From contig NZ_MNPW01000006.1 of the NCBI RefSeq assembly GCF_001983175.1, positions 1 through 64,000 of the forward strand: a stretch of 64,000 nucleotides of DNA, read 5' to 3'. The notes below the pieces were generated by a model that saw nothing but the letters and a program-made list of their open reading frames with translations, was not told the origin of the DNA and made no database searches. This stretch comes from Pseudomonas cedrina subsp. cedrina (lineage in GTDB: Bacteria; Pseudomonadota; Gammaproteobacteria; Pseudomonadales; Pseudomonadaceae). Made by a program: the position numbers and the translations under genes. The first letter of the stretch is position 1; each line of letters starts with the position of its first letter. Of the stretch, positions 35,711 to 44,456 are shown one piece after another.

Positions 35711-35921
35711 CCATAGGTATCTACACAACGTTCAAAGGCTGACAAATCTCCCTGTAGTGAGCGGGCTTGTCCCGCGCTGGGTGGCGAAGCCGCCCCAGTA
35801 AAGACACCGCGCAGTTTCAGAAAAACCCAATTCGCCTGGTTTGGGGCCGCTTCGCAGCCCAGCGCGGGCGGTGCGACGATTCGTCAAGCCCGCTCACTAC
35901 AAAATGTGTAGATACCGATCC
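35711..35921. repeat. MITE-like repeat, copy 1, nested in a REP region
   Basis: A 211-bp element bounded by imperfect inverted ends CATAGGTATCTACACA and TGTGTAGATACC. Inside is a palindrome of a different REP class (TGTAGTGAGCGGGCTTGTCC at the left, CCGCTCACTACA at the right). REP arms GTGGGAGCTGGCTTGCCTGC (35686-35705) and GCAGGCAAGCCAGCTACCAC lie outside. A related copy is at 37557-37753. This fills the 305-bp gap between the solute-binding protein and the 2OG oxygenase; no gene was seen in it. Confidence 0.75.
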
Positions 35922-35983
35922 GCCATCGCAGGCAAGCCAGCTACCACATTTGACCTATCATGGCTTCACAGAGCTGGGCAGGC

Positions 35984-36607
35984 TCAAAACGGCTCGTTGC
36001 CCCGCCGGCGAAACCAGCCGGTGAGGGACAGGCGTTCACGCGTGGCGGGCATGACTTCGTGCGGCACTTCGCCCGAGAGGAACACCACCAGGCAACCGCC
36101 GATGGGCACCACGTCGTATTCGACGCCGTCCTTGAGGTACATGCGCAACTGGCCGCCATGCTCGGGCAGCCAGGCGTCGTTCAAATAGATGACCGCCGAG
36201 ACCATGCGCCGGTCATCGTCGCGGAAACGGTCCAGGTGCTTGAGGTAAAACGCTCCCGGCGGGTACATCGCAAAGTGGCTTTCGAAATCTTCCAGGCCAA
36301 GGAAAAGGCCGCGGTTCATCGCTAGGCGCAGGCTGTCCATGATCGTCATGTAACTCTCGCAGACTGGCGCATCGCCCTCTTCCAGCCACTGGATATGGTC
36401 ACCGCGAATGCCCTCGCGGATTTCCTGGGCCGGGCCGCGTCCAACCGCCGCCGGGGCCAGTTCACCCTCGGCCGCACGTTTACGGCACTCGGCCGCCAGT
36501 TCCAGGGTCAGAGCCTGGGGCAGGAAGCCGTCCTGCCGGGACCAGCCCTTTCCGGCCAGGTCGTCGACAATGCGTTGCAGCAAGGGGTGATCGAGGGGTA
36601 TTTGCAT
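35984..36607 (-). CDS. 2-Oxoglutarate/Fe(II)-dependent oxygenase (prolyl 4-hydroxylase-like)
   Basis: 207 aa from ATG 36607; ATGs at 36616 and 36625 are also in frame and no strong ribosome site decides. The metal triad is visible as HLD (His124, Asp126) and His183 in VPHEV, with Arg192 in RLSLTGWF to bind 2-oxoglutarate. The surrounding YLNDAWLPEHGGQLRMY is typical of prolyl 4-hydroxylase-like enzymes. Some bacterial relatives hydroxylate elongation factor Tu or ribosomal proteins; the target here is unknown. Confidence 0.83.
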   Translation of the reverse strand: MQIPLDHPLLQRIVDDLAGKGWSRQDGFLPQALTLELAAECRKRAAEGELAPAAVGRGPAQEIREGIRGDHIQWLEEGDAPVCESYMTIMDSLRLAMNRGLFLGLEDFESHFAMYPPGAFYLKHLDRFRDDDRRMVSAVIYLNDAWLPEHGGQLRMYLKDGVEYDVVPIGGCLVVFLSGEVPHEVMPATRERLSLTGWFRRRGNEPF

Positions 36608-36747
36608 GGCGCGCATAGTATCCATACGCCTGTGAATCCGACAGAGCCGCCGAGCGTCTGAATACACTTTAGTCAGGTGACTGATAGGACTTCTCGACAA
36701 ATCCTACGCCCGACACGGACAATAGTGGCCGACTGACAGGAGTCCAT

Positions 36748-37500
36748 ATGCGTCGTTTGTTTTTTTCCTTGTTGATGTTCTGCGTTTTGCCCGCTTGGGC
36801 AGACGGCCATGACCAGTTGTACACGGTCGCCGGCTGGGCCGAACAACGTGCGCATTTCAATGACGCCCTCAGTGCCGCCCAGCAGCGCTACCGCAACAGC
36901 CTGCCGCCGGCGGTGTACCAGGCGCTGGTGGACAACAGCAATAAGCGGTTTGCCGCCCAGGCCATGGACCAGCGTGCCGAAGCGCAATTGCGCAAGCACT
37001 TGGCGGACCCCAAACCCGCCTTGGCGTTTTTTCAATCGCCCTTGGGCCGCAAGATTGTGGCCGCCGAGTTGCAGGCCACCCGCCGCGACCAATTGGCGAA
37101 AAACGCCCAGGGATTGCCGAAAATCGAAGCCGACGCCACCCGCAGCCTCATCATCGGCCACCTGGCCCAGGCGCTGCCGGCCCGTGAAGCCGGCGCCGAA
37201 GTCAGCCTGGCGATTGCCGGTGTGGCGGCCGATAGCCTGAGCCAGATGATCCCCGGCCTGTTGGGCGGCGGTCAGGCACAGGGCATGTTGAACGGCCAGC
37301 GTGAGCGGTTGATGCAGCAGATCGACAAGGACCTGAACAACACCCTGTTGTATGTCTATCGGGATTTGTCTGACCCGGAGCTGGAAGAATTCGCGACCTT
37401 TGCCGAATCGCCGGAGGGCAAGGCGTATTACCAGGCGGCGTTAGCGGCCATACGTGCCGGGCTTGCTGTCGGCCAGAGTACCTCCAGCCTGGCGCAGTAA
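36748..37500 (+). CDS. DUF2059 secreted/periplasmic protein
   Basis: 250 aa with a signal peptide (residues 1-18, cleaved after AWA) and a good ACAGGAG site before the ATG. The rest is mainly helical, and the C-terminal DLSDPELEEFATFAESPEGKAYYQA is a DUF2059-type segment. Function unknown. Neighbours are the divergent 2OG oxygenase and a convergent alpha/beta hydrolase beyond a repeat cluster. Confidence 0.78.
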   Translation: MRRLFFSLLMFCVLPAWADGHDQLYTVAGWAEQRAHFNDALSAAQQRYRNSLPPAVYQALVDNSNKRFAAQAMDQRAEAQLRKHLADPKPALAFFQSPLGRKIVAAELQATRRDQLAKNAQGLPKIEADATRSLIIGHLAQALPAREAGAEVSLAIAGVAADSLSQMIPGLLGGGQAQGMLNGQRERLMQQIDKDLNNTLLYVYRDLSDPELEEFATFAESPEGKAYYQAALAAIRAGLAVGQSTSSLAQ

Positions 37501-37556
37501 CCTGTGGGAGCTGGCTTGCCTGCGATGGCGGTGGTGACTGACACACCGCTATCGCA

Positions 37557-37753
37557 GCATAGGTATCTACACAACTTTCAAAGGCTGAAAAATCTCCCTG
37601 TAGTGAGCGGGCTTGTCCCGCGCTGGGTGGCGAAGCCGCCCCAATAAAGGCATCGCCGAGCTTCAGGTAGAATCCGGTCGCCTGGTTTGGGGCTGCTTCG
37701 CAGCCCAGCGCGGGACAAGCCCGCTCACTACAAAGATGTGTAGATACCTATGC
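37557..37753. mobile_element. MITE-like repeat, copy 2, inserted in a REPIN
   Basis: A 197-bp element with perfect 17-bp terminal inverted repeats GCATAGGTATCTACACA (37557-37573) and its complement (37737-37753). The host REPIN arms lie at 37503-37525 and about 37755-37779. ATCGCA is present on both sides (37551-37556 and 37756-37761), which looks like an imperfect target-site duplication. The interior carries a second-class REP palindrome (TGTAGTGAGCGGGCTTGTCC ... GGACAAGCCCGCTCACTACA). No coding capacity. Copy 1 is at 35711-35921. Confidence 0.7.
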
Positions 37754-37790
37754 CCATCGCAGGCAAGCCAGCTCCCACAGTTGGATCGTG

Positions 37791-38732
37791 TTACTTCAGG
37801 TGGTCCGTCAAATACTTAAAGTACTCCTCGCGAATCTGCGCAATCTCATTCGCCAAATGATGCCTGCCACGCGCCAGCATCAACACCTCGGGCTGGTCGA
37901 ACTTGCTGCGCAGCACCTGCAGGTTGTGCTGCCAGTCCACCGTCATGTCCTCCTCGCCCTGCACAATCACCGGCCGCCTCGGGCTGCGCGGCGCGGCTTC
38001 GATGCGTTTGATCCAGCGCGCCAATGCGCCCACCCAGGCAGTCGGCAGTTGGCGTGGCTGCAGCGGGTCGGCTTCAAGGAAAGGTTTGAACGCGGGATCG
38101 TGGGTGTTCTCGCTGAACCGCCGCGCGATGCCGTTGACGAACGGCCGCAGCAGGTAATAGCTGAGTTGCGACCAGCCCCAGGCACGTGGCCGCACCAACG
38201 GCGACAGCAGGAAGGTCTTGCCCTGGGCCGGGCTGCCAGCGCCATGGTTGAGCAGGTGATCCACCACCACCGCCCCGCCGGTGCTTTGCCCGAACAAGTG
38301 CCAGGGCTGCGGCAGTTGCAGTGCCTCGGCCTGGCTGAACAGGGCCTGCACCACGTCCTGATACACCGAAAATTCATCGATGCTGGCGCGCGGGCCGCTG
38401 GATAAACCATGGCCGGGCAGGTCGCAGGCGATCACCACGAACCCCTGGTCCAGCGCCCAGTCCACCACATGTCGGTACAACCCCATGTGGTCGTAGAAGC
38501 CGTGGAACAGGAACATCGTCGCCACCGGCACTGGCGGCCACCACACCTGGGCGACCACCTCAAAGCCATCCACCCCGAAACGCCCCAGCCGGCTCACCAC
38601 CGGGACGGTGCGTGCAGCCAGATCCAGCCCATAGAAACGCTGGTAGACCCGCGCCTCGGCCGAAAGCGGTTGCGCATCCACCAGGGGCCGCAGGCTTTCG
38701 CGCAGATGATCGGGGTCAAAGGTCACAGGCAT
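37791..38732 (-). CDS. Alpha/beta hydrolase (monoacylglycerol lipase-like)
   Basis: 313 aa from ATG 38732 (MPVTFDPDHLRESL); the longer frame adds 22 residues with no support. Oxyanion region FLFHGFYDHMG, nucleophile Ser150 in GQSTGG, an aspartate in GEEDMTVDW and the catalytic His in RGRHHLANE give a complete triad. The layout (HG...CDLPGHGLSSG) is that of lysophospholipase/monoglyceride lipase-like cytosolic hydrolases. It is divergent from the DUF6436 gene. Confidence 0.85.
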   Translation of the reverse strand: MPVTFDPDHLRESLRPLVDAQPLSAEARVYQRFYGLDLAARTVPVVSRLGRFGVDGFEVVAQVWWPPVPVATMFLFHGFYDHMGLYRHVVDWALDQGFVVIACDLPGHGLSSGPRASIDEFSVYQDVVQALFSQAEALQLPQPWHLFGQSTGGAVVVDHLLNHGAGSPAQGKTFLLSPLVRPRAWGWSQLSYYLLRPFVNGIARRFSENTHDPAFKPFLEADPLQPRQLPTAWVGALARWIKRIEAAPRSPRRPVIVQGEEDMTVDWQHNLQVLRSKFDQPEVLMLARGRHHLANEIAQIREEYFKYLTDHLK

Positions 38733-38831
38733 AAAGGGTTCCAGACTGACGGCAGAGATGAATTTCAAGCTGCGATATTCATCTGTCAGGACAAGCATGG
38801 CAAGCTACGCGACCTTCGAGGATACATCTGA

Positions 38832-39407
38832 ATGCGACAGCCCCACCGCACCGCCTTGTTCGCCAGCCTGATCCTGGTTATCTGCGCCGGCGTGCTGTGG
38901 GTGGCCTATGACTGGTTCCAGGGCCGCTACCTGCGCGCCTTCAGCGAACACACGGCGGTCTTCTCCGGTGACCCGCTGAGGCTGCCGGCCGAGCTGGCGG
39001 GCCCGGGTCCGATCCGCCTGGTGCACTTCTGGGACCCGGCCTGCCCCTGCAACGTTGGCAACCAACAGCATCTGGGCGAGTTGATCGAGCAATACGCGCC
39101 CAAAGGCGTCGAGTTCTACGCCCTGCAAAAACCCGGCAGCCACGGCCAACTGCCCGAGAACCTGCGCAGGATGAAAATTCTCGATGCCCTGCCCGGCGCT
39201 GATCAAGTGCCGGCCAGCCCAGCCGTGGGCATCTGGGATCGCAGCGGCAAGCTGGCCTATTTCGGGCCCTACAGCGAAGGCCTCACGTGCAATTCCAGCA
39301 ACAGCTTCATCGAACCGATCCTGCAGGCCCTTGAAGCGGGGCGCGCGGTGAATGCCACGCACACCCTGGCGGTGGGCTGCTATTGTTCGTGGCCAAAAGG
39401 CTCGTAG
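38832..39407 (+). CDS. DUF6436 thioredoxin-like membrane-anchored protein
   Basis: 191 aa. An N-terminal helix (ALFASLILVICAGVLWVAY, residues 8-26) anchors a periplasmic domain. The thioredoxin-like core has VHFWDPACPCN with Cys71-Pro-Cys73 in place of a CxxC. The C-terminal GCYCSW adds another Cys pair. This fits the DUF6436 family; a redox role in the periplasm is inferred. The penicillin acylase gene follows 29 bp later on the same strand, so they probably form an operon. Confidence 0.8.
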   Translation: MRQPHRTALFASLILVICAGVLWVAYDWFQGRYLRAFSEHTAVFSGDPLRLPAELAGPGPIRLVHFWDPACPCNVGNQQHLGELIEQYAPKGVEFYALQKPGSHGQLPENLRRMKILDALPGADQVPASPAVGIWDRSGKLAYFGPYSEGLTCNSSNSFIEPILQALEAGRAVNATHTLAVGCYCSWPKGS

Positions 39408-39436
39408 CTGCCACCAACTCTCCATAAGGAATGCCC

Positions 39437-41791
39437 ATGAAGCGCGTCTTGAGGACCCTCGCGGTGCTTGCGGTACTGATCGCCCTCGGCGCCGGCTGGT
39501 ACGTGTACAGCAAGCAGCCCACGCGCCAGGGCACAGTGACGCTGGCCAACCTGCAGGGCGCGGTCACCGTGCGTTACGACGACCGCGGCGTGCCGCACAT
39601 TCGTGCCCAGAACGAAACCGACCTGTATCGCGCCCTGGGTTATGTGCACGCCCAGGACCGGCTGTTCCAGATGGAAATCATGCGGCGCCTGGCCCGTGGC
39701 GAGCTGGCCGAGGTGCTGGGGCCCAAGGTGCTGGAGACCGACAAGCTGTTTCGCAGCCTGCGCATTCGCGAGCGCGCCGACACCTATGTGGCGCAGCTCG
39801 ATCATACCTCGGCCCACTGGAAGGCCTTGCAAGCCTACCTGGACGGGATCAACCAGTATCAGGACAGCCACGCGCGGCCGATGGAGTTCGACGTACTGGG
39901 CATCCCCAAGCGGCCGTTTACCGCCGAGGACAGCATCAGCGTCGCCGGGTATATGGCCTACAGCTTTGCTGCTGCGTTTCGCACCGAGCCCCTGCTGACT
40001 TACGTACGCGATCAATTGGGCAGCGATTACCTGAAAATCTTCGATCTCGACTGGCAGCCCCAAGGCGCCCTCAACCTCGTCGCCAGTGACTGGCAAGCCC
40101 TGGGCGCCATCGCCGCCCTGAGCGAACAGGCGCTGGCCGACAACGGCTTGCCGCAGTTCGAAGGCAGCAACGCCTGGGCCATCAGCGGTAACCGCACCAA
40201 GAGCGGCAAGCCGTTGCTGGCCGGTGATCCGCACATTCGTTTTTCGGTGCCGTCGGTATGGTACGAGGCGCAGCTGTCGGCGCCGGGTTTCGAGTTGTAC
40301 GGTTATCACAACGCACTGGTGCCGTTCGCGTTCCTGGGGCACAACCTGGATTTCGGCTGGAGCCTGACGATGTTCCAGAACGATGACCTCGACCTGATCG
40401 CCGAGAAGCTCAACCCAGACAACCCCAACCAGATCTGGTACCACGACCAATGGGTGGACATGACCCGCACAGAGCAGCAGATTGCGGTGAAAGGCCAAGC
40501 GCCGGTGACCTTGACGCTACGCCAATCCCCCCATGGGCCGATCATCAATGACGTGCTGGGCGAGAGCGCCGGCAAGACCCCGATCGCCATGTGGTGGGCA
40601 TTCCTGGACACCCAGAACCCGATCCTCGAAGGCTTCTACCAGCTCAACCGCGCCGATACCCTGGCCAAGGCACGCGCGGCGGCGTCGAAGGTGTCCGCGC
40701 CGGGCCTGAATATCGTGTGGGCCAATGCCAAGGGCGATATCGGCTGGTGGGCGGCGGCGCAGTTGCCGATTCGCCCGGCTGGAACCCACCCTGGTTTTAT
40801 CCTCGACGGCAGCACCGCCCAGGCTGACAAGCTGGGCTTTTATCCCTTCAGCGCGAACCCACAGGAAGAGAACCCGGCGCGCGGTTATGTAGTCTCGGCC
40901 AATGCCCAGCCGATTTCACCGACCGGCATGGAGATCCCCGGCTATTACAATTTGGCCGACCGTGGCCAGCAATTGAACCTGCAACTGAGCGATAACCGGG
41001 TGAAGTGGGATGTCGACAACAGCCAGGCCTTGCAGCTGGGCACCACCACCGCCTTCGGCCCGCGCCTGCTGACGCCGCTGTTGCCGGTGCTGCGCGAAGT
41101 GGTCAAGGACCCGGCGCAGTTGCAACAGGTGGAGCAACTGGCCGCCTGGAAAGGCGATTACCCGCTCGATTCCACCAGCGCCACGTTGTTCAACCAGTTC
41201 CTGTTCAACCTGGCTGACGCGGCCTTGCGCCCGAAGCTCGGCGACGCCATGTTCAAGACCCTGCTCAGCACCCGTGTAGTCGACGCCGCCCTGCCACGCC
41301 TGGCCGCCACGCCGGATTCGCCGTGGTGGGACGGCAAGCGCGCCGACACCGTCAAGCTCGCCTGGGACAACAGCCTCGCGCATCTGAAGGCCACCTTCGG
41401 CGATGACCCGAGCCAATGGCAATGGGGCAAGGCGCACACCCTGACCCACGGCCACCCGCTGGGCTCGCAGAAGCCGCTGGACCTGATCGTCAATGTCGGC
41501 CCGTTCCCGGCGCCTGGTAGCCACGAAGTGCCGAACAACCAGTCGGCCAACATCGGCCCGGCGCCTTGGCCCGTCACCTATGGGCCATCCACCCGCCGCC
41601 TGATCGACTTCGCCGACGCGGCCCACGCACTGACCATCAACCCGGTGGGTCAAAGCGGTGTGCCGTTTGACCGGCACTACGGCGACCAGGCGCAAACCTA
41701 CATCGAAGGCGGCTACGAACAGGCGCACTTTAGCGATGAGGAAGTGACGGCGAATACGCGCGGTACGCTCAAGCTGCTACCTGCCAGATGA
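39437..41791 (+). CDS. hacB: Penicillin acylase family, acyl-homoserine lactone acylase HacB-like
   Basis: 784 aa from ATG 39437, chosen because AAGGA lies 6 bp before it. An N-terminal hydrophobic segment (residues 5-22) targets export. The Ntn-hydrolase nucleophile is Ser244 in EGSNAWAISG, where autocleavage would separate the alpha (about 1-243) and beta (244-784) chains. GVPHIRAQNETDLYRALGYVHAQDRLFQME is the alpha-chain signature. The position near spu and serA matches PAO1 PA0305 (HacB), an acylase of long-chain N-acyl-homoserine lactones. Other amide substrates remain possible. Confidence 0.88.
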   Translation: MKRVLRTLAVLAVLIALGAGWYVYSKQPTRQGTVTLANLQGAVTVRYDDRGVPHIRAQNETDLYRALGYVHAQDRLFQMEIMRRLARGELAEVLGPKVLETDKLFRSLRIRERADTYVAQLDHTSAHWKALQAYLDGINQYQDSHARPMEFDVLGIPKRPFTAEDSISVAGYMAYSFAAAFRTEPLLTYVRDQLGSDYLKIFDLDWQPQGALNLVASDWQALGAIAALSEQALADNGLPQFEGSNAWAISGNRTKSGKPLLAGDPHIRFSVPSVWYEAQLSAPGFELYGYHNALVPFAFLGHNLDFGWSLTMFQNDDLDLIAEKLNPDNPNQIWYHDQWVDMTRTEQQIAVKGQAPVTLTLRQSPHGPIINDVLGESAGKTPIAMWWAFLDTQNPILEGFYQLNRADTLAKARAAASKVSAPGLNIVWANAKGDIGWWAAAQLPIRPAGTHPGFILDGSTAQADKLGFYPFSANPQEENPARGYVVSANAQPISPTGMEIPGYYNLADRGQQLNLQLSDNRVKWDVDNSQALQLGTTTAFGPRLLTPLLPVLREVVKDPAQLQQVEQLAAWKGDYPLDSTSATLFNQFLFNLADAALRPKLGDAMFKTLLSTRVVDAALPRLAATPDSPWWDGKRADTVKLAWDNSLAHLKATFGDDPSQWQWGKAHTLTHGHPLGSQKPLDLIVNVGPFPAPGSHEVPNNQSANIGPAPWPVTYGPSTRRLIDFADAAHALTINPVGQSGVPFDRHYGDQAQTYIEGGYEQAHFSDEEVTANTRGTLKLLPAR

Positions 41792-41802
41792 CCGCAATCA
41801 AT

Positions 41803-41887
41803 GTGGGAGCTGGCTTGCCTGCGATGCAAACGCCTCGGTTTTTCAGTTAAACCGACGTGATGCTATCGCAGGCAAGCCAGCTCCCAC
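41803..41887. repeat. REPIN
   Basis: Inverted REP pair between convergent hacB and the AraC-type regulator gene, arms GTGGGAGCTGGCTTGCCTGC and GCAGGCAAGCCAGCTCCCAC. Confidence 0.87.
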
Positions 41888-41908
41888 ACTGAATCTAAGC
41901 TGCGACTG

Positions 41909-42811
41909 TTATTTTGCCCGCAACCGCCCCGGCGCCTCGCCGTAGGTCTCCTTGAATTTCTTGCTGAACGCCGCCTGGGACTGGTAACCCACCTGGGCGG
42001 CGATATCCAGCAGGCTCAGGCGCGACTGACGCAGCAGGTTGAATGCCCGTTCCATGCGCAACTGGGTCAGCAGCACCCAGGGCGACACGCCCGCCACTTT
42101 GACGAATGCACGCATGAAAGTGGCGCGCGACATGGTTGCGGCAGCCGCCAGGCTGTCGATGGTCCACGCATGCCCAGGATCGCTCAGCATCGCCTGCCAG
42201 CTCTTGCTCAAGCGCTTGTCGGCGAGCAGGGCAAAGGTGCCGGCGACCGGCGCCTGCAGGTTCAGCCAGGTGCGAAGAATCAGGGTGAACAGGGCTGACG
42301 ACAACGCGTCGATAAAGGCGCGCGCGCCCACCTGCTGGCCGTCCGCTTCACTGCGCAACAAGGCGATCAAGGCCGCAAGCTGCCCATCGGCCTGCCATTG
42401 CCGGCTGGACACCACGAGGTATTCGGGCAACGCGCCGAACAACAGTGACTGGCGGTTGTAATGAAAGCTGCCGCAGAGCATGTCCAGGTCAGGCCGGTCG
42501 CCCCCCAATTGGTGCACCGTAAGCACACCGCCTTCGATCACCTTGGGTTGCATCGGCTTGATCCGCGCGCCCTGGCTGCGCAACAGGTGAGTGGCGCCGC
42601 CAGGCATCAACAGGATATCGCCCTCCTCCAGGGTCACGTGCTGCCCGCCCGACAACTCGGCACGGCAGGTACCGCTGAGCACGATGTGATAAGGCGCTAC
42701 GCCCAGGTTTTCCGGGGCGTGGTCCAGGGCCCACTCGCCTTGGAACTGGCAGCGCAAATCCAGGCTGCCGCGCAGGTTGGCCAATGCGATAAGGGTGTCG
42801 ATCGAGTTCAT
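41909..42811 (-). CDS. AraC-family regulator with cupin sensor domain
   Basis: 300 aa. Residues about 1-170 form a cupin-type (AraC_binding) domain with HIVLSGTCRAELSGGQHVTLEEGDILLMPGGATHLL. The C-terminal double HTH occupies residues 205-300: WTIDSLAAAATMSRATFMRAF and LLDIAAQVGYQSQAAFSKKF. It is divergent from the AhpD-like gene with a 101-bp gap, the usual layout for a regulator acting on a carboxymuconolactone decarboxylase-like gene. The inducer is unknown. Confidence 0.87.
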   Translation of the reverse strand: MNSIDTLIALANLRGSLDLRCQFQGEWALDHAPENLGVAPYHIVLSGTCRAELSGGQHVTLEEGDILLMPGGATHLLRSQGARIKPMQPKVIEGGVLTVHQLGGDRPDLDMLCGSFHYNRQSLLFGALPEYLVVSSRQWQADGQLAALIALLRSEADGQQVGARAFIDALSSALFTLILRTWLNLQAPVAGTFALLADKRLSKSWQAMLSDPGHAWTIDSLAAAATMSRATFMRAFVKVAGVSPWVLLTQLRMERAFNLLRQSRLSLLDIAAQVGYQSQAAFSKKFKETYGEAPGRLRAK

Positions 42812-42912
42812 TTGCGAGCATCGGTCAAAAAGATGAGCGGATTGAACAATAACGCCGCGCCCGAACGGAACAGACTAGCTTTACACCACCCACCCGTTCA
42901 GGAGTTACCGCA

Positions 42913-43266
42913 ATGTTCAATAACTGGTCCGACTTGCTGCCTACCGTGAAGAAAGCCTTTGGCACGCTGGGCAAGAGCAACCCGAAGATGGTCAAAGCGT
43001 ACATGGCGCTGGGCGAAGCTGCCGAGGAAAACAATGTACTCGACGCCAAGACCCGCGAGCTGATTTCCATCGCCGTGGCCATCACCACACGCTGCGACGG
43101 TTGCATCGGCGTGCATGCCGACGCTGCGATCAAGGCCGGCGCCACCCGCGAGGAAGTCGCCGCCACGCTGGCCACGGCGATCTCGCTGAATGCCGGCGCG
43201 GCGTATATCTACTCGCTGCGCGCGCTGGAAGCCTACGACACGCTCAAACCGGCGCCGCAAAGTTAA
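42913..43266 (+). CDS. Carboxymuconolactone decarboxylase family (AhpD-like) protein
   Basis: 117 aa, a single CMD domain. The redox motif Cys61-Asp-Gly-Cys64 followed by GVHAD (His68) is the AhpD signature for peroxidase/alkylhydroperoxidase partners. A clean AGGAG site precedes the ATG. It is probably controlled by the divergent AraC regulator. Its last 23 bp overlap, tail to tail, the GlxA-type regulator gene. Confidence 0.88.
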   Translation: MFNNWSDLLPTVKKAFGTLGKSNPKMVKAYMALGEAAEENNVLDAKTRELISIAVAITTRCDGCIGVHADAAIKAGATREEVAATLATAISLNAGAAYIYSLRALEAYDTLKPAPQS

Positions 43267-44209
43267 GCCGGAACTGTTGCGGCGTCACGCCCAGCCGGCG
43301 GTTGAACACACTGCGCATGTGCTGGGCATCACGAAACCCGCATCGGTAGGCCACGGTCTTGAGCGGCGCGCAGCTGCTTTCGAGCATCACCCGCGCCGCG
43401 TCCACCCGCGCGCGCTCGACAAACTCCGCGGGCGTTATCCGCGCCTCACGGGCAAACACCCGGGAGAAATTGCGCGCGCTCATATTGGCCGCCCTGGCCA
43501 GGTCGGCGATGGCCAAATCCCCCGTCAGGTTCGCCAGTACGTAAAGCTGCACCTGCGCTACCGCTGACGTTGTTTCGGCGTGCGGCGTGAGGAACGGGCT
43601 GAACTGCGACTGCCCGCCTGCGCGCTGGGTGAATACAACCAGTCGCTTGGCCACGCTCAGCGCGACTTCCGGGCCGTAGTCCTGGGCCAGCAGATACAAC
43701 GACAAATCGATACCCGCCGTCACCCCGGCCGAGGTGTAGAGGTTACCGTCCTGAACATAAAGGCGGTCGGCTTCGACCTGGGCCGTGGGGCACAGGCGCG
43801 CCAGCTCGGCGGCATCGTTCCAATGGGTGGTGACGGTTTTGCCGTCCAGCAACCCGGCACGGGCCAGCATGAAAGCGCCGTTGCAGATCGAACCGAAGCG
43901 CCGCGCACGCGCGGTGGCTCCGCGAAGCCAATCATCGAACTCGGCACCGAAATCTTCAAAGGGCAACTGCGGGCCACCGGCGACCAGCAGCAGGTCGTAG
44001 GCCTGCAGGGCTTCGCTGTAATGCCGGTGGGCCTGCAACGACAGGCCGTTGGAAGCCGCCATATTGCCGTGGCCGAAACCGATGACCTCCAACTGATAGT
44101 GCTCCTGCGGCGGCAAAAACCGGTTGGCCTCGCAGAACACATCCATGGGGCCGGTCACGTCCAATGACTGGACGCCGGGGAAGATCAGGATGGCGACGGT
44201 TTTGCCCAT
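43244..44209 (-). CDS. GlxA-type AraC regulator with DJ-1/PfpI domain
   Basis: 321 aa from ATG 44209 (MGKTVAILIFPG). The first 190 residues are a DJ-1/PfpI (glutamine amidotransferase-like) domain: GVQSLDVTGPMDVF and the nucleophile-elbow Cys109 in GSICNGAFMLA. The C-terminal AraC HTH spans about 225-321 (IADLARAANMSARNFSRVF and VAYRCGFRDAQHMRSVF). Such proteins sense small metabolites, often amines. It overlaps the end of the AhpD-like gene by 23 bp and is divergent from the HD gene. Confidence 0.87.
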   Translation of the reverse strand: MGKTVAILIFPGVQSLDVTGPMDVFCEANRFLPPQEHYQLEVIGFGHGNMAASNGLSLQAHRHYSEALQAYDLLLVAGGPQLPFEDFGAEFDDWLRGATARARRFGSICNGAFMLARAGLLDGKTVTTHWNDAAELARLCPTAQVEADRLYVQDGNLYTSAGVTAGIDLSLYLLAQDYGPEVALSVAKRLVVFTQRAGGQSQFSPFLTPHAETTSAVAQVQLYVLANLTGDLAIADLARAANMSARNFSRVFAREARITPAEFVERARVDAARVMLESSCAPLKTVAYRCGFRDAQHMRSVFNRRLGVTPQQFRLNFAAPV

Positions 44210-44250
44210 GCACGACACACCTTTATCTAACTGGAGAAACACAAATCCCT

Positions 44251-44335
44251 GTGGGAGCTGGCTTGCCTGCGATGCAGACGCCCCGGTCCATCAGGTATAC
44301 CGAGTAGATGCTATCGCAGGCAAGCCAGCTCCCAC
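44251..44335. repeat. REPIN
   Basis: Inverted REP pair between the divergent GlxA-type regulator and HD-domain genes; here it sits in the promoter interval, not at a 3' end, which is unusual for this window. Confidence 0.86.
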
Positions 44336-44456
44336 ATTTGAACGGGTACACCCTTGGCGCGATGTGAAGGCACATTGGCCGACATCGCTCCCCCGCCAAG
44401 GTAGCTGCCTCACGGACACGCGACCAGACTGGAACCCTTTCCAGAGGAGAACCACC

